Part shown: in pieces, positions 39,338 through 47,464 of the stretch
Numbering within the stretch: the first letter of the stretch is position 1
How the letters are laid out: every line of letters starts with the position of its first letter
NCBI RefSeq assembly: GCF_001629705.1
Contig: NZ_CP015378.1
Span: forward strand, 2,914,001 to 2,978,000
Source: Fictibacillus phosphorivorans
Lineage (GTDB): Bacteria; Bacillota; Bacilli; Bacillales; Fictibacillaceae
Reading direction: 5' to 3'
Length of the DNA stretch: 64,000 nucleotides
Position numbers and translations under genes: made by a program
Notes under the pieces: model-generated
The model's input: only the letters and a program-made list of their open reading frames with translations
Database searches by the model: none
What the model was told of the DNA's origin: nothing

Positions 39338-39838
39338 TTACGTGTTCTGAACTGGAACACGAGCATCTAACTCAAACACATCATGCAGCGTTTCAATCGA
39401 TTTGATCATATCCTCTTGTTTCACAACAGTTGATACCTTAATCTCGGAAGTACTTACCATCTTGATCATGATCTCTTGGTCTGACAGAGCTTTAAACATT
39501 TTAGCGGCGACGCCAGGATTTGAGATCATGCCTGAACCAACGATTGATACCTTTGCCAATCCCTGTTCATAACTGATCGATTCAAAACCTAATTGTGCTT
39601 GATGTGCTGCAAGCACTTCTTGTGTAGCAGACAATGAGTTCGATTCGATCGAAAATGAAATATTTGTTTTCTCTTCATTTAATACATTTTGAATGATGAT
39701 GTCTACATTGATACCATTAGAAGCCAAAATCGTAAACAGTTCGGCTAAAGCATGAATTTCATTAGGTACTGAAGAAACCGTAATTTTTGTTATGTTTCCT
39801 TCAAATGCAAGACCTCTAACCATTAAATTTTGTTCCAT
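39338..39838 (-). CDS. lysC: Aspartokinase beta subunit from internal start (candidate)
   Basis: Within lysC, an in-frame ATG at 39838 is preceded by GAGGAGGAAGTATCG, a ribosome binding site at good distance. It would yield a 166-residue protein starting MEQNLMVRG and containing the two ACT domains. B. subtilis aspartokinase II is known to be an alpha2-beta2 enzyme made by just such an internal start, so conservation of the site here is meaningful. Confidence 0.7.
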   Translation of the reverse strand: MEQNLMVRGLAFEGNITKITVSSVPNEIHALAELFTILASNGINVDIIIQNVLNEEKTNISFSIESNSLSATQEVLAAHQAQLGFESISYEQGLAKVSIVGSGMISNPGVAAKMFKALSDQEIMIKMVSTSEIKVSTVVKQEDMIKSIETLHDVFELDARVPVQNT

Positions 39839-40576
39839 CGATACTTCCTCCTCTACTAATGTTCCACGTTCTTCGCTCATGCTTGATCTTACTTCTAATG
39901 TAATATTATAGTTTTTAGCAAACTCAACCGCTCTTGGATGTAAAACACCTGCACCAAGGTTCGCCATCTCTAACATCTCATCATATGAGATCGAAGGTAG
40001 TTTTCTAGCTGAATTCACTACACGAGGATCTGTCGTATAGACACCTGTCACATCGGTGTAAATGTCACATCGGTCTGCTTTTAATGCTGCCGCTAGTGCA
40101 ACAGCTGTTGTATCTGATCCACCTCTGCCAAGAGTTGCAATATCTTTGGTTTCAGGAATAAGACCTTGAAAACCTGCAACAACCACGATATGGCCATCTT
40201 TTAATAAATCTGAGATTCGCTTTGAATCAATGTCTAGTATTCTTGCATTTGAAAAGGCATCTTCCGTTTGAATACCTGCTTGCCATCCTGTTAATGATTG
40301 AGCTTTATATCCCTCTTGATGCAACGCCATCGTCAATAGAGCGATCGTAATTTGCTCTCCTGTCGTAAGAAGCATATCCATCTCCCGTTTAGAAGGGTTC
40401 CCACTGATCTCTGTTGCGAGTTTGACAAGTTCATCCGTTGTTTTACCCATCGCTGAAACCACAACCACGACTTCATTTCCTGCATCCACTTCATGGATGA
40501 TTCGTTTTGCAACATTTTGTATACGCTCAACAGATCCAACACTAGTTCCGCCAAATTTTTGAACGATTCTTCCCAT
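39338..40576 (-). CDS. lysC: Aspartokinase (lysine-sensitive type)
   Basis: Aspartokinase phosphorylates aspartate, the first step to lysine, methionine and threonine. The 412 residues start with IVQKFGGTSVGS, the kinase signature, with the aspartate-binding STGEQ-type segment LTTGEQ near residue 72, and end in two ACT domains (GLAFEGNITKI, VSIVGSGMISNPG). GGAGTAG precedes the ATG. The lysine riboswitch upstream marks it as the lysine-controlled isoenzyme. An internal start at 39838 probably also gives a small subunit. Confidence 0.96.
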   Translation of the reverse strand: MGRIVQKFGGTSVGSVERIQNVAKRIIHEVDAGNEVVVVVSAMGKTTDELVKLATEISGNPSKREMDMLLTTGEQITIALLTMALHQEGYKAQSLTGWQAGIQTEDAFSNARILDIDSKRISDLLKDGHIVVVAGFQGLIPETKDIATLGRGGSDTTAVALAAALKADRCDIYTDVTGVYTTDPRVVNSARKLPSISYDEMLEMANLGAGVLHPRAVEFAKNYNITLEVRSSMSEERGTLVEEEVSMEQNLMVRGLAFEGNITKITVSSVPNEIHALAELFTILASNGINVDIIIQNVLNEEKTNISFSIESNSLSATQEVLAAHQAQLGFESISYEQGLAKVSIVGSGMISNPGVAAKMFKALSDQEIMIKMVSTSEIKVSTVVKQEDMIKSIETLHDVFELDARVPVQNT

Positions 40577-40701
40577 CTACTCCAAATCCTTTCTCGTTGT
40601 AAGATTCTATCTCTTTTAATTAGAAGACATTTTTGACGTGAAAGAGACCACGCCACTTAGTTTGCACGTATACTATTCGGCCGTTAACTGAAAAGTAAAT
40701 A

Positions 40702-40741
40702 CAAAAAAGCAACAATAAGGAAAAACCCTATTGTTGCTATA
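40702..40741 (-). terminator. Lysine riboswitch expression-platform terminator
   Basis: On the minus strand AGCAACAATAGGG pairs with CCTTATTGTTGCT around TTTTT, followed by TTTTTGTATTT. It lies between the aptamer and lysC. Confidence 0.92.
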
Positions 40742-40767
40742 ATCCGTAGCAAGCCAAGTTTGTTCCC

Positions 40768-40958
40768 CCTCGTGAGATAGTCCTCCACACAAATCCTGGG
40801 GGGACTTGTGTGACAGCTCTGTATTTATTCAATACAGGTCCAGCATAAAAGGCTAGAAGCCCTTTTACACTTCGGCAAGAATCCCCTTTCCGCCATCATC
40901 ACTAGAGCTTCTTCTCTTCAGATGGGTTACTATTGGTTCCTGCTCCTCTACCATCACT
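40768..40958 (-). promoter_or_regulatory. Lysine riboswitch (L-box) controlling lysC
   Basis: On the minus strand the aptamer shows its conserved segments in order: GGTAGAGGAGCAGG, GGCGGAAAGGGGATTC, GCCGAAGTG, GCTGGACCTGTATTGAATAA, AGAGCTGTCACA and finally GGAGGACTATCTC closing P1 with GATGGTAG. Lysine binding should favour the terminator at 40702-40741 and shut off lysC. The rest of the 447-base gap holds no gene. Confidence 0.95.
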
Positions 40959-41023
40959 TCATACGAAGCATGGCATATTTATAAAGTTGGATTCATTTTA
41001 ACAAAGTTACTCAATGGCTGCAA

Positions 41024-42805
41024 CTACTCATTTGACAAAAATGCTTTTTCAATAAGCTCGGCTACTGGTTTAGGTACACCTGCTGCTTGAATCTCATCAA
41101 CAGAAGCTTCTTTTAATTTCTTTAACGATCCAAAATGGCGAAGAAGCATCTTTTTACGTTTGTCACCGATGCCCGCAATGCTGTCTAATGTTGATTCAAA
41201 CATACTTTTAGAACGAACTTTTCGGTGGAAAGAGATTGCAAACCTATGAACTTCATCTTGAATTCGTTGCAACAGATAGAACTCCTGACTGTTTCGAGCC
41301 AGGTGTATTATCTCTGGAGGATCACCGATCCATAGCTGTGACGTTCTATGTTTTTCATCTTTGGACAAACCTGCCACTGGAATAAATAAGTTAAGCTCGT
41401 TTTCTAAAACATCTTGAGCTGCTGATATCTGGCCTTTTCCCCCATCGATCAAAATGAGACTAGGAAGCTCCCCTTCTTCTCTTAACACTCTCGTATATCT
41501 TCGGCGAACAACTTCTTTCATAGAAGCATAATCATCTGGTCCTTCTACAGATTTGATCTTGTATTTTCGATAATCCTTTTTATAAGGTTTACCATCAACA
41601 AAAACAACCATCGCAGAAACAGGATCTGTTCCATGTATATTTGAGTTGTCGAACGCTTCGATACGATAAGGAGCAGCGATCCCAATTCTCTCTCCAAGGT
41701 TCTCAACGGCTTTAATCGTTCTCGCTTCATCTTGCTCGATTAGGGCAAATTTTTCGTGAAGAGCTAAGGACGCGTTCTTAGTAGCTAACTCTACTAGCTC
41801 TTTCTTTTGTCCTTTTTTTGGTTGCAATACTTTCACTTGAAGAAGTTCCGATACTAGATTAGCATCCACTTCCTGAGGAAGCAGAATCTCTTTAGGCAAA
41901 AGGTGATTCTTCTGCAGATAGAACTGGCCAATAAAGGTTAGCAAGTCCTCATTCGCTTCTCCATAAAAAGGAAAGACAGAAATATCTCGAGCGATCACTT
42001 TCCCTTGTCTGATGAAGAAGACTTGTACACACATCCATCCTTTATCGAAATGGTAGCCAAACACGTCTCTATCGACTAAATCTGCCGTCATCATCTTTTG
42101 CTTTTCCATAACAGCTTCAATATGCTGTATCTGATCTCTAAGCTCTTTTGCACGTTCAAAGTTCAATGCTTCAGACGCCTCTAGCATCTTTTCCGATAAC
42201 TCATTTTTAACGTCTTGATAACCACCGTTCAGAAATTTTACGATACCGTCAACCATCTTCTTGTTTTCCTGTTCGGATACGTCATATACGCAAGGTCCTA
42301 AACATTGCCCAATATGATAATACAGACACACACGTTTAGGCATCGTGTCACACTTTCGAAGAGGAAAGATACGATCTAACAGTTTTTTCGTTTCTTGGGC
42401 AGCATAAGCGTTCACGAAAGGACCGAAATATTTTCCACCGTCTTTTTTAATCTTCCGTATATACAGAAGTCTTGGCTGCTTTTCAGCAGTGATCTTTAAA
42501 TATGGATAGCTCTTATCATCTTTAAGCATAACGTTATAACGAGGGTCGTGCTTTTTTATTAAATTCATCTCAAGGACCAGTGCTTCCATCTCGGTAGAAG
42601 TTACGATGTATTCAAAATCTCTGATCTCACTTACAAGTCTTTGTGTTTTGCCATCATGTGTCCCAGAAAAATAAGACTTTACACGGTTCTTTAACACTTT
42701 TGCTTTTCCAACATAAATCACTTTTCCGAACTCATTCTTCATGAGATAGCAGCCCGGTTGATCGGGAAGCAACATTAATTTTTGTTTTACAGAAATAGAG
42801 GTCAA
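41024..42805 (-). CDS. uvrC: Excinuclease ABC subunit C
   Basis: UvrC makes both incisions in nucleotide excision repair. The 593 residues contain the GIY-YIG nuclease ([21 protein letters not shown]) at the N-terminus, a cysteine-rich patch, the UVR motif ([11 protein letters not shown] near 205), the RNase H-like nuclease ([12 protein letters not shown]) and C-terminal helix-hairpin-helix ([16 protein letters not shown]). TTG at 42805, six bases after AAGGGGGG, fits the family start; the frame extends to 42913 without a binding site or conserved residues. Confidence 0.95.
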   Translation of the reverse strand: MTSISVKQKLMLLPDQPGCYLMKNEFGKVIYVGKAKVLKNRVKSYFSGTHDGKTQRLVSEIRDFEYIVTSTEMEALVLEMNLIKKHDPRYNVMLKDDKSYPYLKITAEKQPRLLYIRKIKKDGGKYFGPFVNAYAAQETKKLLDRIFPLRKCDTMPKRVCLYYHIGQCLGPCVYDVSEQENKKMVDGIVKFLNGGYQDVKNELSEKMLEASEALNFERAKELRDQIQHIEAVMEKQKMMTADLVDRDVFGYHFDKGWMCVQVFFIRQGKVIARDISVFPFYGEANEDLLTFIGQFYLQKNHLLPKEILLPQEVDANLVSELLQVKVLQPKKGQKKELVELATKNASLALHEKFALIEQDEARTIKAVENLGERIGIAAPYRIEAFDNSNIHGTDPVSAMVVFVDGKPYKKDYRKYKIKSVEGPDDYASMKEVVRRRYTRVLREEGELPSLILIDGGKGQISAAQDVLENELNLFIPVAGLSKDEKHRTSQLWIGDPPEIIHLARNSQEFYLLQRIQDEVHRFAISFHRKVRSKSMFESTLDSIAGIGDKRKKMLLRHFGSLKKLKEASVDEIQAAGVPKPVAELIEKAFLSNE

Positions 42806-42952
42806 TTTCTTCCCCCCTTCACTCTCAGCAGTCTTTTCTACTATCATATCATGTATCAATGTATTCATAATACTATCGTGAACTGTATCCCACATATTTT
42901 CATTTATCGACAATATTTCCTAGAAAATATTGATTGGTTTGTAAAAACTCAT

Positions 42953-42983
42953 AAAAAAAAAGCCCGAATACAGGGCTTTTTTA
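42953..42983 (-). terminator. Terminator of trxA
   Basis: On the minus strand AAGCCCTGTATTCGGGCTT is followed by TTTTTTT, nine bases beyond the stop. Confidence 0.93.
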
Positions 42984-42991
42984 AACATAAC

Positions 42992-43303
42992 TTATTTATG
43001 TTTGTTTAATAGTTCAACTAAAGCTTCTTTCGGTTGGAAACCAACAACTTGATCAACCACTTGACCATCTTTAAATACAAGTAGAGTTGGGATACTCATA
43101 ACACCGTATTTACCAGCTGTTTCTTGGTTTTCATCTACATCAAGTTTAACAACTTTTACTTCTTCCATCTCTTGATCTACTTCTTCAAGAACAGGAGCGA
43201 TCATTTTACAAGGTCCGCACCATGGTGCCCAAAAATCAGCAAGTACTAAACCTTCGTTCGTTTCTGTATTAAATGTTTGATCTGATGCATTAACAATAGC
43301 CAT
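42992..43303 (-). CDS. trxA: Thioredoxin
   Basis: The 103-residue thioredoxin keeps cytoplasmic protein disulfides reduced. The active site [10 protein letters not shown] lies at about residue 26, with the cis-proline loop [11 protein letters not shown] near 70. AAAGGAGGGCC precedes the ATG at 43303. It is a single-gene unit between uvrC and a histidine phosphatase, with its own terminator. Confidence 0.97.
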   Translation of the reverse strand: MAIVNASDQTFNTETNEGLVLADFWAPWCGPCKMIAPVLEEVDQEMEEVKVVKLDVDENQETAGKYGVMSIPTLLVFKDGQVVDQVVGFQPKEALVELLNKHK

Positions 43304-43417
43304 TTATTTGGCCCTCCTTTTAAATATCAAAGTGTAAACAAAGTATATCCCACAAATGTTACAGTTGCTAATAGTTTGCTCAAGTTTATGGTACCCAAGT
43401 TTTCAAATCAACAAACG

Positions 43418-44011
43418 TTATTTCGTAGCACTCGTTTCAAGATGTTTCTGACAGTTAAATAATTCACAAGACCAATCGTTTTCTGCTTTTAGGTTAAAGA
43501 CCGAGAATGACGTATTATTTAGACCATACCAGCGATCCGTATCGTCCTGTAGAAGCTCTTTAAAAATCCTTACCAGTAAAGCACCGTGACTAACGATCAA
43601 AACTTTTTCATCCCTATGCTTTTGAATGATGTCTTGTAACGCTGCTTTCCATCGAAGATCTGCTTCCTCATTTGTTTCCCTGCCTAAGTCGAGCTCCATC
43701 CAATTTTCTCCCCAGCGCTCAACTCGTTCGACCTCCGTGGTACCTTCTGTTTCTCCAAAAGAAATCTCGCGAAGTCTTTCATCAGCTATCACGTTCAACC
43801 CTGTTATCCCACTGATCGCTTCAGCTGTTTTATAAGCTCTAAGTAGTGGACTGGCATATATAGCATCCCATCTCTCATCAGAAAATCTTTTTGCTAGACG
43901 TTCCGCTTGATCCTTTCCGTTGTCGTTGAGCGGAATATCCTTACATCCTTGAGCTCTTTTTTCAGTATTCCAATCCGTTTCACCGTGACGAATGAATGCA
44001 ATCGTAGTCAT
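43418..44011 (-). CDS. Histidine phosphatase family protein (phosphoglycerate-mutase-like)
   Basis: The 197 residues show the phospho-histidine motif FIRHGETDWN at residue 6, the second catalytic histidine in IVSHGALL near 143, and a conserved SPLLRAYKTAE segment. Proteins of this branch include PhoE/YhfR-like broad phosphatases and cobalamin phosphatases; the substrate cannot be told. It is not part of the etf operon, since a terminator separates them. Confidence 0.9.
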   Translation of the reverse strand: MTTIAFIRHGETDWNTEKRAQGCKDIPLNDNGKDQAERLAKRFSDERWDAIYASPLLRAYKTAEAISGITGLNVIADERLREISFGETEGTTEVERVERWGENWMELDLGRETNEEADLRWKAALQDIIQKHRDEKVLIVSHGALLVRIFKELLQDDTDRWYGLNNTSFSVFNLKAENDWSCELFNCQKHLETSATK

Positions 44012-44036
44012 CGTACACCTTCCTTTTTCTGAAATT

Positions 44037-44068
44037 GAAAAAAACGTCCAGAAAAACGGACGTTTTCA
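44037..44068 (-). terminator. Terminator of the fad-etf operon
   Basis: On the minus strand AAAACGTCCGTTTTTCTGGACGTTTT followed by TTTC lies 16 bases after the etfA stop. Confidence 0.9.
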
Positions 44069-44083
44069 TGCATTTGTGTTCTA

Positions 44084-45055
44084 TTATACTAACACTTTTT
44101 TAAACTCTTCTGTTAATAATGGAACGACTTCAAACAGGTCACCAACGATTCCATAGTCTGCTACCGAGAAGATGCTAGCTTCTGGATCTTTGTTGATCGC
44201 CACGATTACTTTAGAATTAGACATTCCAGCTAGATGCTGAATGGCTCCAGAAATCCCACAAGCGATATAAAGATCAGGCGTTACAACTTTACCCGTTTGA
44301 CCGATCTGCAATGAATAATCACAATAATCGGCATCACATGCACCACGAGAGGCTCCTACAGCTGCACCAAGTACATCTGCAAGTTCTTGAAGAGGTTTGA
44401 AGCCATCTTCTGATTTTACGCCTCGACCGCCGGCAACGATAATCTTTGCTTCTGCTAGATCTACGCCAGTAGATGCTTTACGGACCACTTCTTTAACAAT
44501 CGTTCTTAAGTCTTTAATATCAACAGAAACTGATGTTACATCACCAGAACGAGATTCATCCTTCTCTAATGGTGCGATGTTGTTAGGACGAATCGTAACG
44601 AACACTAAACCATCTGAGATTAGTTTCTTTTCAAAAGCTTTTCCTGAATAGACAGGGCGAGTAAACACTGTGTTCTCACCAGCTTGTTCAAGTCCTGTAA
44701 CATCTGAAATCAGTCCAGATTCTAGACGAGCTGCAAGTCTTGGAGAAAGGTCTTTTCCTAATGATGTGTGTCCGAAAACGATAGCTTCAGGACTTTCATC
44801 ATCGATGATCTGCTTTAATGTTTGAAAATATCCATCTGGTGTATAGTTTGCTAGTTTTTCATTTTCCGCTGTGAGTACACGATCAGCTCCATAATGGATC
44901 AATTCAGTTGCTAACGACTGAACAGAGTCACCACATAATACGGCGAACACTTCTCCGCCTCCAGAGATTTCTTTTGCTGCTGCAATTGCTTCAAATGAAA
45001 CATTACGTAACGCACCGTCACGGGATTCTGCAAGTACTAAAACTTTTTTTGCCAT
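44084..45055 (-). CDS. etfA: Electron transfer flavoprotein alpha subunit
   Basis: EtfA binds FAD and, with EtfB, passes electrons from acyl-CoA dehydrogenase to the respiratory chain. The 323 residues show the FAD-domain signature with VVAGGRGV-type sequence IIVAGGRGVKSEDGF near residue 208 and YIACGISGAIQHLAGM near 268. TAAGGAGGAG precedes the ATG. It follows etfB by 12 bases. Confidence 0.96.
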   Translation of the reverse strand: MAKKVLVLAESRDGALRNVSFEAIAAAKEISGGGEVFAVLCGDSVQSLATELIHYGADRVLTAENEKLANYTPDGYFQTLKQIIDDESPEAIVFGHTSLGKDLSPRLAARLESGLISDVTGLEQAGENTVFTRPVYSGKAFEKKLISDGLVFVTIRPNNIAPLEKDESRSGDVTSVSVDIKDLRTIVKEVVRKASTGVDLAEAKIIVAGGRGVKSEDGFKPLQELADVLGAAVGASRGACDADYCDYSLQIGQTGKVVTPDLYIACGISGAIQHLAGMSNSKVIVAINKDPEASIFSVADYGIVGDLFEVVPLLTEEFKKVLV

Positions 45056-45067
45056 GATGACTCCTCC

Positions 45068-45838
45068 TTATATTACCTTCGCTTCGTTTCTTAACAGAGA
45101 TACAAGTTCTTTTACTTGGTCTGGAGTTTCACCTGATAGGATTTTTCCAGCTTCCTTCTTAGGCGGAAGATATACTTCTACTGTTTTTGTTTTTGCTTCA
45201 ACGTCATCTTCATCAATATCAAGATCATCTAACTCCAACGTTTCAAGAGGCTTCTTCTTTGCTTTCATGATTCCTGGTAACGAAGGATAACGAGGCTCAT
45301 TTAACCCCTGTTGTGCTGTAACCAATAACGGAAGTGATGTTTCAATCTTCTCAAGATCTCCTTCTACATCACGTTCGATGTTTACAGTTGTCCCGTTTAT
45401 TTCAATCTTTGTAATTGTTGTTACATGCGGAATATCTAGTAACTCTGCTAGACGCGGCCCAACTTGACCAGTGCCGTTATCAATTGCAACGTTTCCGCCT
45501 AAAATGATGTCGTATTCTTTGTCTTTAAAGTAAGCTGCCAAAACAGATGAAGTCGTGAATTGATCTTGGCTGTCCAAATCTTCATTCGAGATAAGAACCG
45601 CTTGATCTGCTCCCATAGCCAGTGCTGTACGAAGCTCTTTTTCAGAATCTTCATCTCCAACTGTGACCACCGTAACAGTACCACCGTGTGCATCTTTTAA
45701 TGTGATCGCTTCTTCAATCGCATATTCGTCATATGGATTAATAATGAATTCTGCACTGTCTTCAGAGATCTTGTTGTTTGAAACAGAAATTTTTTCCTCT
45801 GTATCAAAAGTACGTTTTAAAATAACAAAAATGTTCAT
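45068..45838 (-). CDS. etfB: Electron transfer flavoprotein beta subunit
   Basis: EtfB binds AMP and forms the ETF heterodimer with EtfA. The 256 residues begin MNIFVILKRTFDTEEK and carry INPYDEYAIEEA and the recognition-loop region RYPSLPGIMKAKKKP near residue 185. TAGGAGGGTAACG precedes the ATG, 14 bases after fadB, in the operon fadR-fadB-etfB-etfA. Confidence 0.96.
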   Translation of the reverse strand: MNIFVILKRTFDTEEKISVSNNKISEDSAEFIINPYDEYAIEEAITLKDAHGGTVTVVTVGDEDSEKELRTALAMGADQAVLISNEDLDSQDQFTTSSVLAAYFKDKEYDIILGGNVAIDNGTGQVGPRLAELLDIPHVTTITKIEINGTTVNIERDVEGDLEKIETSLPLLVTAQQGLNEPRYPSLPGIMKAKKKPLETLELDDLDIDEDDVEAKTKTVEVYLPPKKEAGKILSGETPDQVKELVSLLRNEAKVI

Positions 45839-45852
45839 CGTTACCCTCCTAG

Positions 45853-46632
45853 TTATCGGTCCTGAAATTCAGGCTTTCTTTTTTCAATAAATGCTGAGAT
45901 TCCTTCTTGCCCATCAAAACTTTTAAAAGCTTTCCCAAACAATTCTTGCTCTTTTTCTGCACCTTTTTCATAAAGGCCATTTCTCGCATAATGCAATAAC
46001 TCTAGCGTGTACTTTACGGAAACAGCACTTTTCATGGCGAACTCTCCAGCCATTTTGTAAGCCTTTTCAAAAAGTTCTTCTACTGGATAAGAGTTGTTCG
46101 CTAAACCAAACGTGACAGCATCTTTCCCTGAAATCGGCTTACTCGAAAGGAGCATCTCACATGCTTTAGGTACACCTACAAGCTGTGGTAACCTTTGAGT
46201 TCCTGCAAATCCCGGAACCAGTCCTAGTGTGAGCTCGGGTAGACCTAGTTTTGCATCATCGGCCACAAGTCTTATGTGGCAACTCATCGCAAGTTCAAGA
46301 CCACCACCAAGCGCTGCACCATGAATCGCAGCGATTACGGGTTTTGAAAATTGTTCAATTCGGTTAAAAACATCTTGTCCTTTTTTCCCAAGCTCCGCAA
46401 AACCTTTTTCATCAGGAACTTCTGTAAACTCTTTGATATCAGCTCCTGCTGAAAAAAAGCGTCCTTCTCCCAACATAACAATTGCTTTAACAGAGTTATC
46501 ATTTTCAATCTGATCGAGTGCTTTGTCGATTTCTTCAATAACTCCAGTTGATAAAGCATTGGCTGGCGCACGGTTAAGTTTAATTGTTGCCACTTTATTT
46601 TGTTTTTCGATTTGTAAGAATTCCAACTTCAT
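45853..46632 (-). CDS. fadB: Enoyl-CoA hydratase (FadB/YsiB type)
   Basis: It hydrates trans-2-enoyl-CoA in beta-oxidation. The 259 residues have the crotonase fold with the oxyanion-hole motif GEGRFFSAGADIKEF near residue 55 and the second in AALGGGLELAMSCHIR with the catalytic glutamate region in LPELTLGLVPGFAGTQRL. ATG at 46632 follows AAAGGAGGGAAT; a frame extension to 46656 spans that binding site and is rejected. Confidence 0.95.
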   Translation of the reverse strand: MKLEFLQIEKQNKVATIKLNRAPANALSTGVIEEIDKALDQIENDNSVKAIVMLGEGRFFSAGADIKEFTEVPDEKGFAELGKKGQDVFNRIEQFSKPVIAAIHGAALGGGLELAMSCHIRLVADDAKLGLPELTLGLVPGFAGTQRLPQLVGVPKACEMLLSSKPISGKDAVTFGLANNSYPVEELFEKAYKMAGEFAMKSAVSVKYTLELLHYARNGLYEKGAEKEQELFGKAFKSFDGQEGISAFIEKRKPEFQDR

Positions 46633-46652
46633 ATTCCCTCCTTTTTTGAAAA

Positions 46653-47255
46653 TCAATCATCCAGATTTACAGACCGAACAGACAGACCGTTTACAAGCAT
46701 CTGATGTACGGGACCAGCAAGTGCAGGTAGATCATATCGATGATCGTTCATTACCCAGTTTGTTGCTGTTTCGTCAATCGTTCCGAAGATCATCTGACGA
46801 GCCAATCTGTAATCCATGTTCTTAACAAAAACACCTTCTTGCATTCCATCCTTCAAGATAGAGTCGATTAAATCTAAGTATCTCTTTAATACTTCACCGA
46901 TTTTTGCACGAAGTTGTCTGTTTGTCTGCCGAAGTTCTAGCTGTGTTACGATTGATAGTTCAAAATCAGCAGTTAGTTGCTTAAAGTGCATCTCAACAAG
47001 AATTCTAAGCTTCTCTATTGCTGAATCGTTACTTTTTAGCTCGTTTTCTGTTTTTTCGATAAAGGTCCCCATCTTCTCATTAAAAACAGAAACAAGCAGA
47101 TCTTCTTTATTTTTAAAATATAGATAGATGGTGCCATCAGCGACACCTGCTTCTTTCGCTATCTTTGATACCTGGGATTGATGGTAGCCATGTTCTGCAA
47201 TCACATTTACAGCTGCATCAATTATTTTTTCGTATTTTGGACCTTTACGTTTCAT
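46653..47255 (-). CDS. fadR: TetR-family fatty acid regulator FadR (YsiA)
   Basis: This 200-residue repressor shuts off beta-oxidation genes until long-chain acyl-CoA binds. The TetR helix-turn-helix is clear (IAEHGYHQSQVSKIAKEAG, GTIYLYFKNKEDLL), followed by an all-helical ligand domain. AGAGGCG precedes the ATG. It is first in fadR-fadB-etfB-etfA, and a perfect FadR-type palindrome lies 43 bases upstream, so it should control itself. Confidence 0.95.
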   Translation of the reverse strand: MKRKGPKYEKIIDAAVNVIAEHGYHQSQVSKIAKEAGVADGTIYLYFKNKEDLLVSVFNEKMGTFIEKTENELKSNDSAIEKLRILVEMHFKQLTADFELSIVTQLELRQTNRQLRAKIGEVLKRYLDLIDSILKDGMQEGVFVKNMDYRLARQMIFGTIDETATNWVMNDHRYDLPALAGPVHQMLVNGLSVRSVNLDD

Positions 47256-47297
47256 TTCTATCGCCTCTTTTTGTATAACACAATCATCTTTTCAAAA

Positions 47298-47317
47298 ATG
47301 AATGATTGTTCATTCAT
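47298..47317. promoter_or_regulatory. FadR operator upstream of fadR
   Basis: ATGAATGATTGTTCATTCAT is a palindrome with eight-base arms (ATGAATGA, TCATTCAT) and matches the operator known for B. subtilis FadR (TGAATGAMTANTCATTCA) almost throughout. It lies 43 bases before the fadR start. Confidence 0.88.
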
Positions 47318-47436
47318 AATTGTAAAACAAATCTTTCTTTTCTGTCAATTTCATTATGTCATTTTTTCTATACATTTTACAAGTTTAACTTGTAGTTAAC
47401 GTTTTTCATTTCTCAATGTGTGATCGTTTAACAATA

Positions 47437-47464
47437 GAAAAAGCCGCCAAGTGGCAGCTTTCAC
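47437..47464 (-). terminator. Terminator of lcfA, overlapping its stop codon
   Basis: On the minus strand AAAGCTGCCACTTGGCGGCTTT followed by TTC. It separates lcfA from fadR. Confidence 0.88.
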
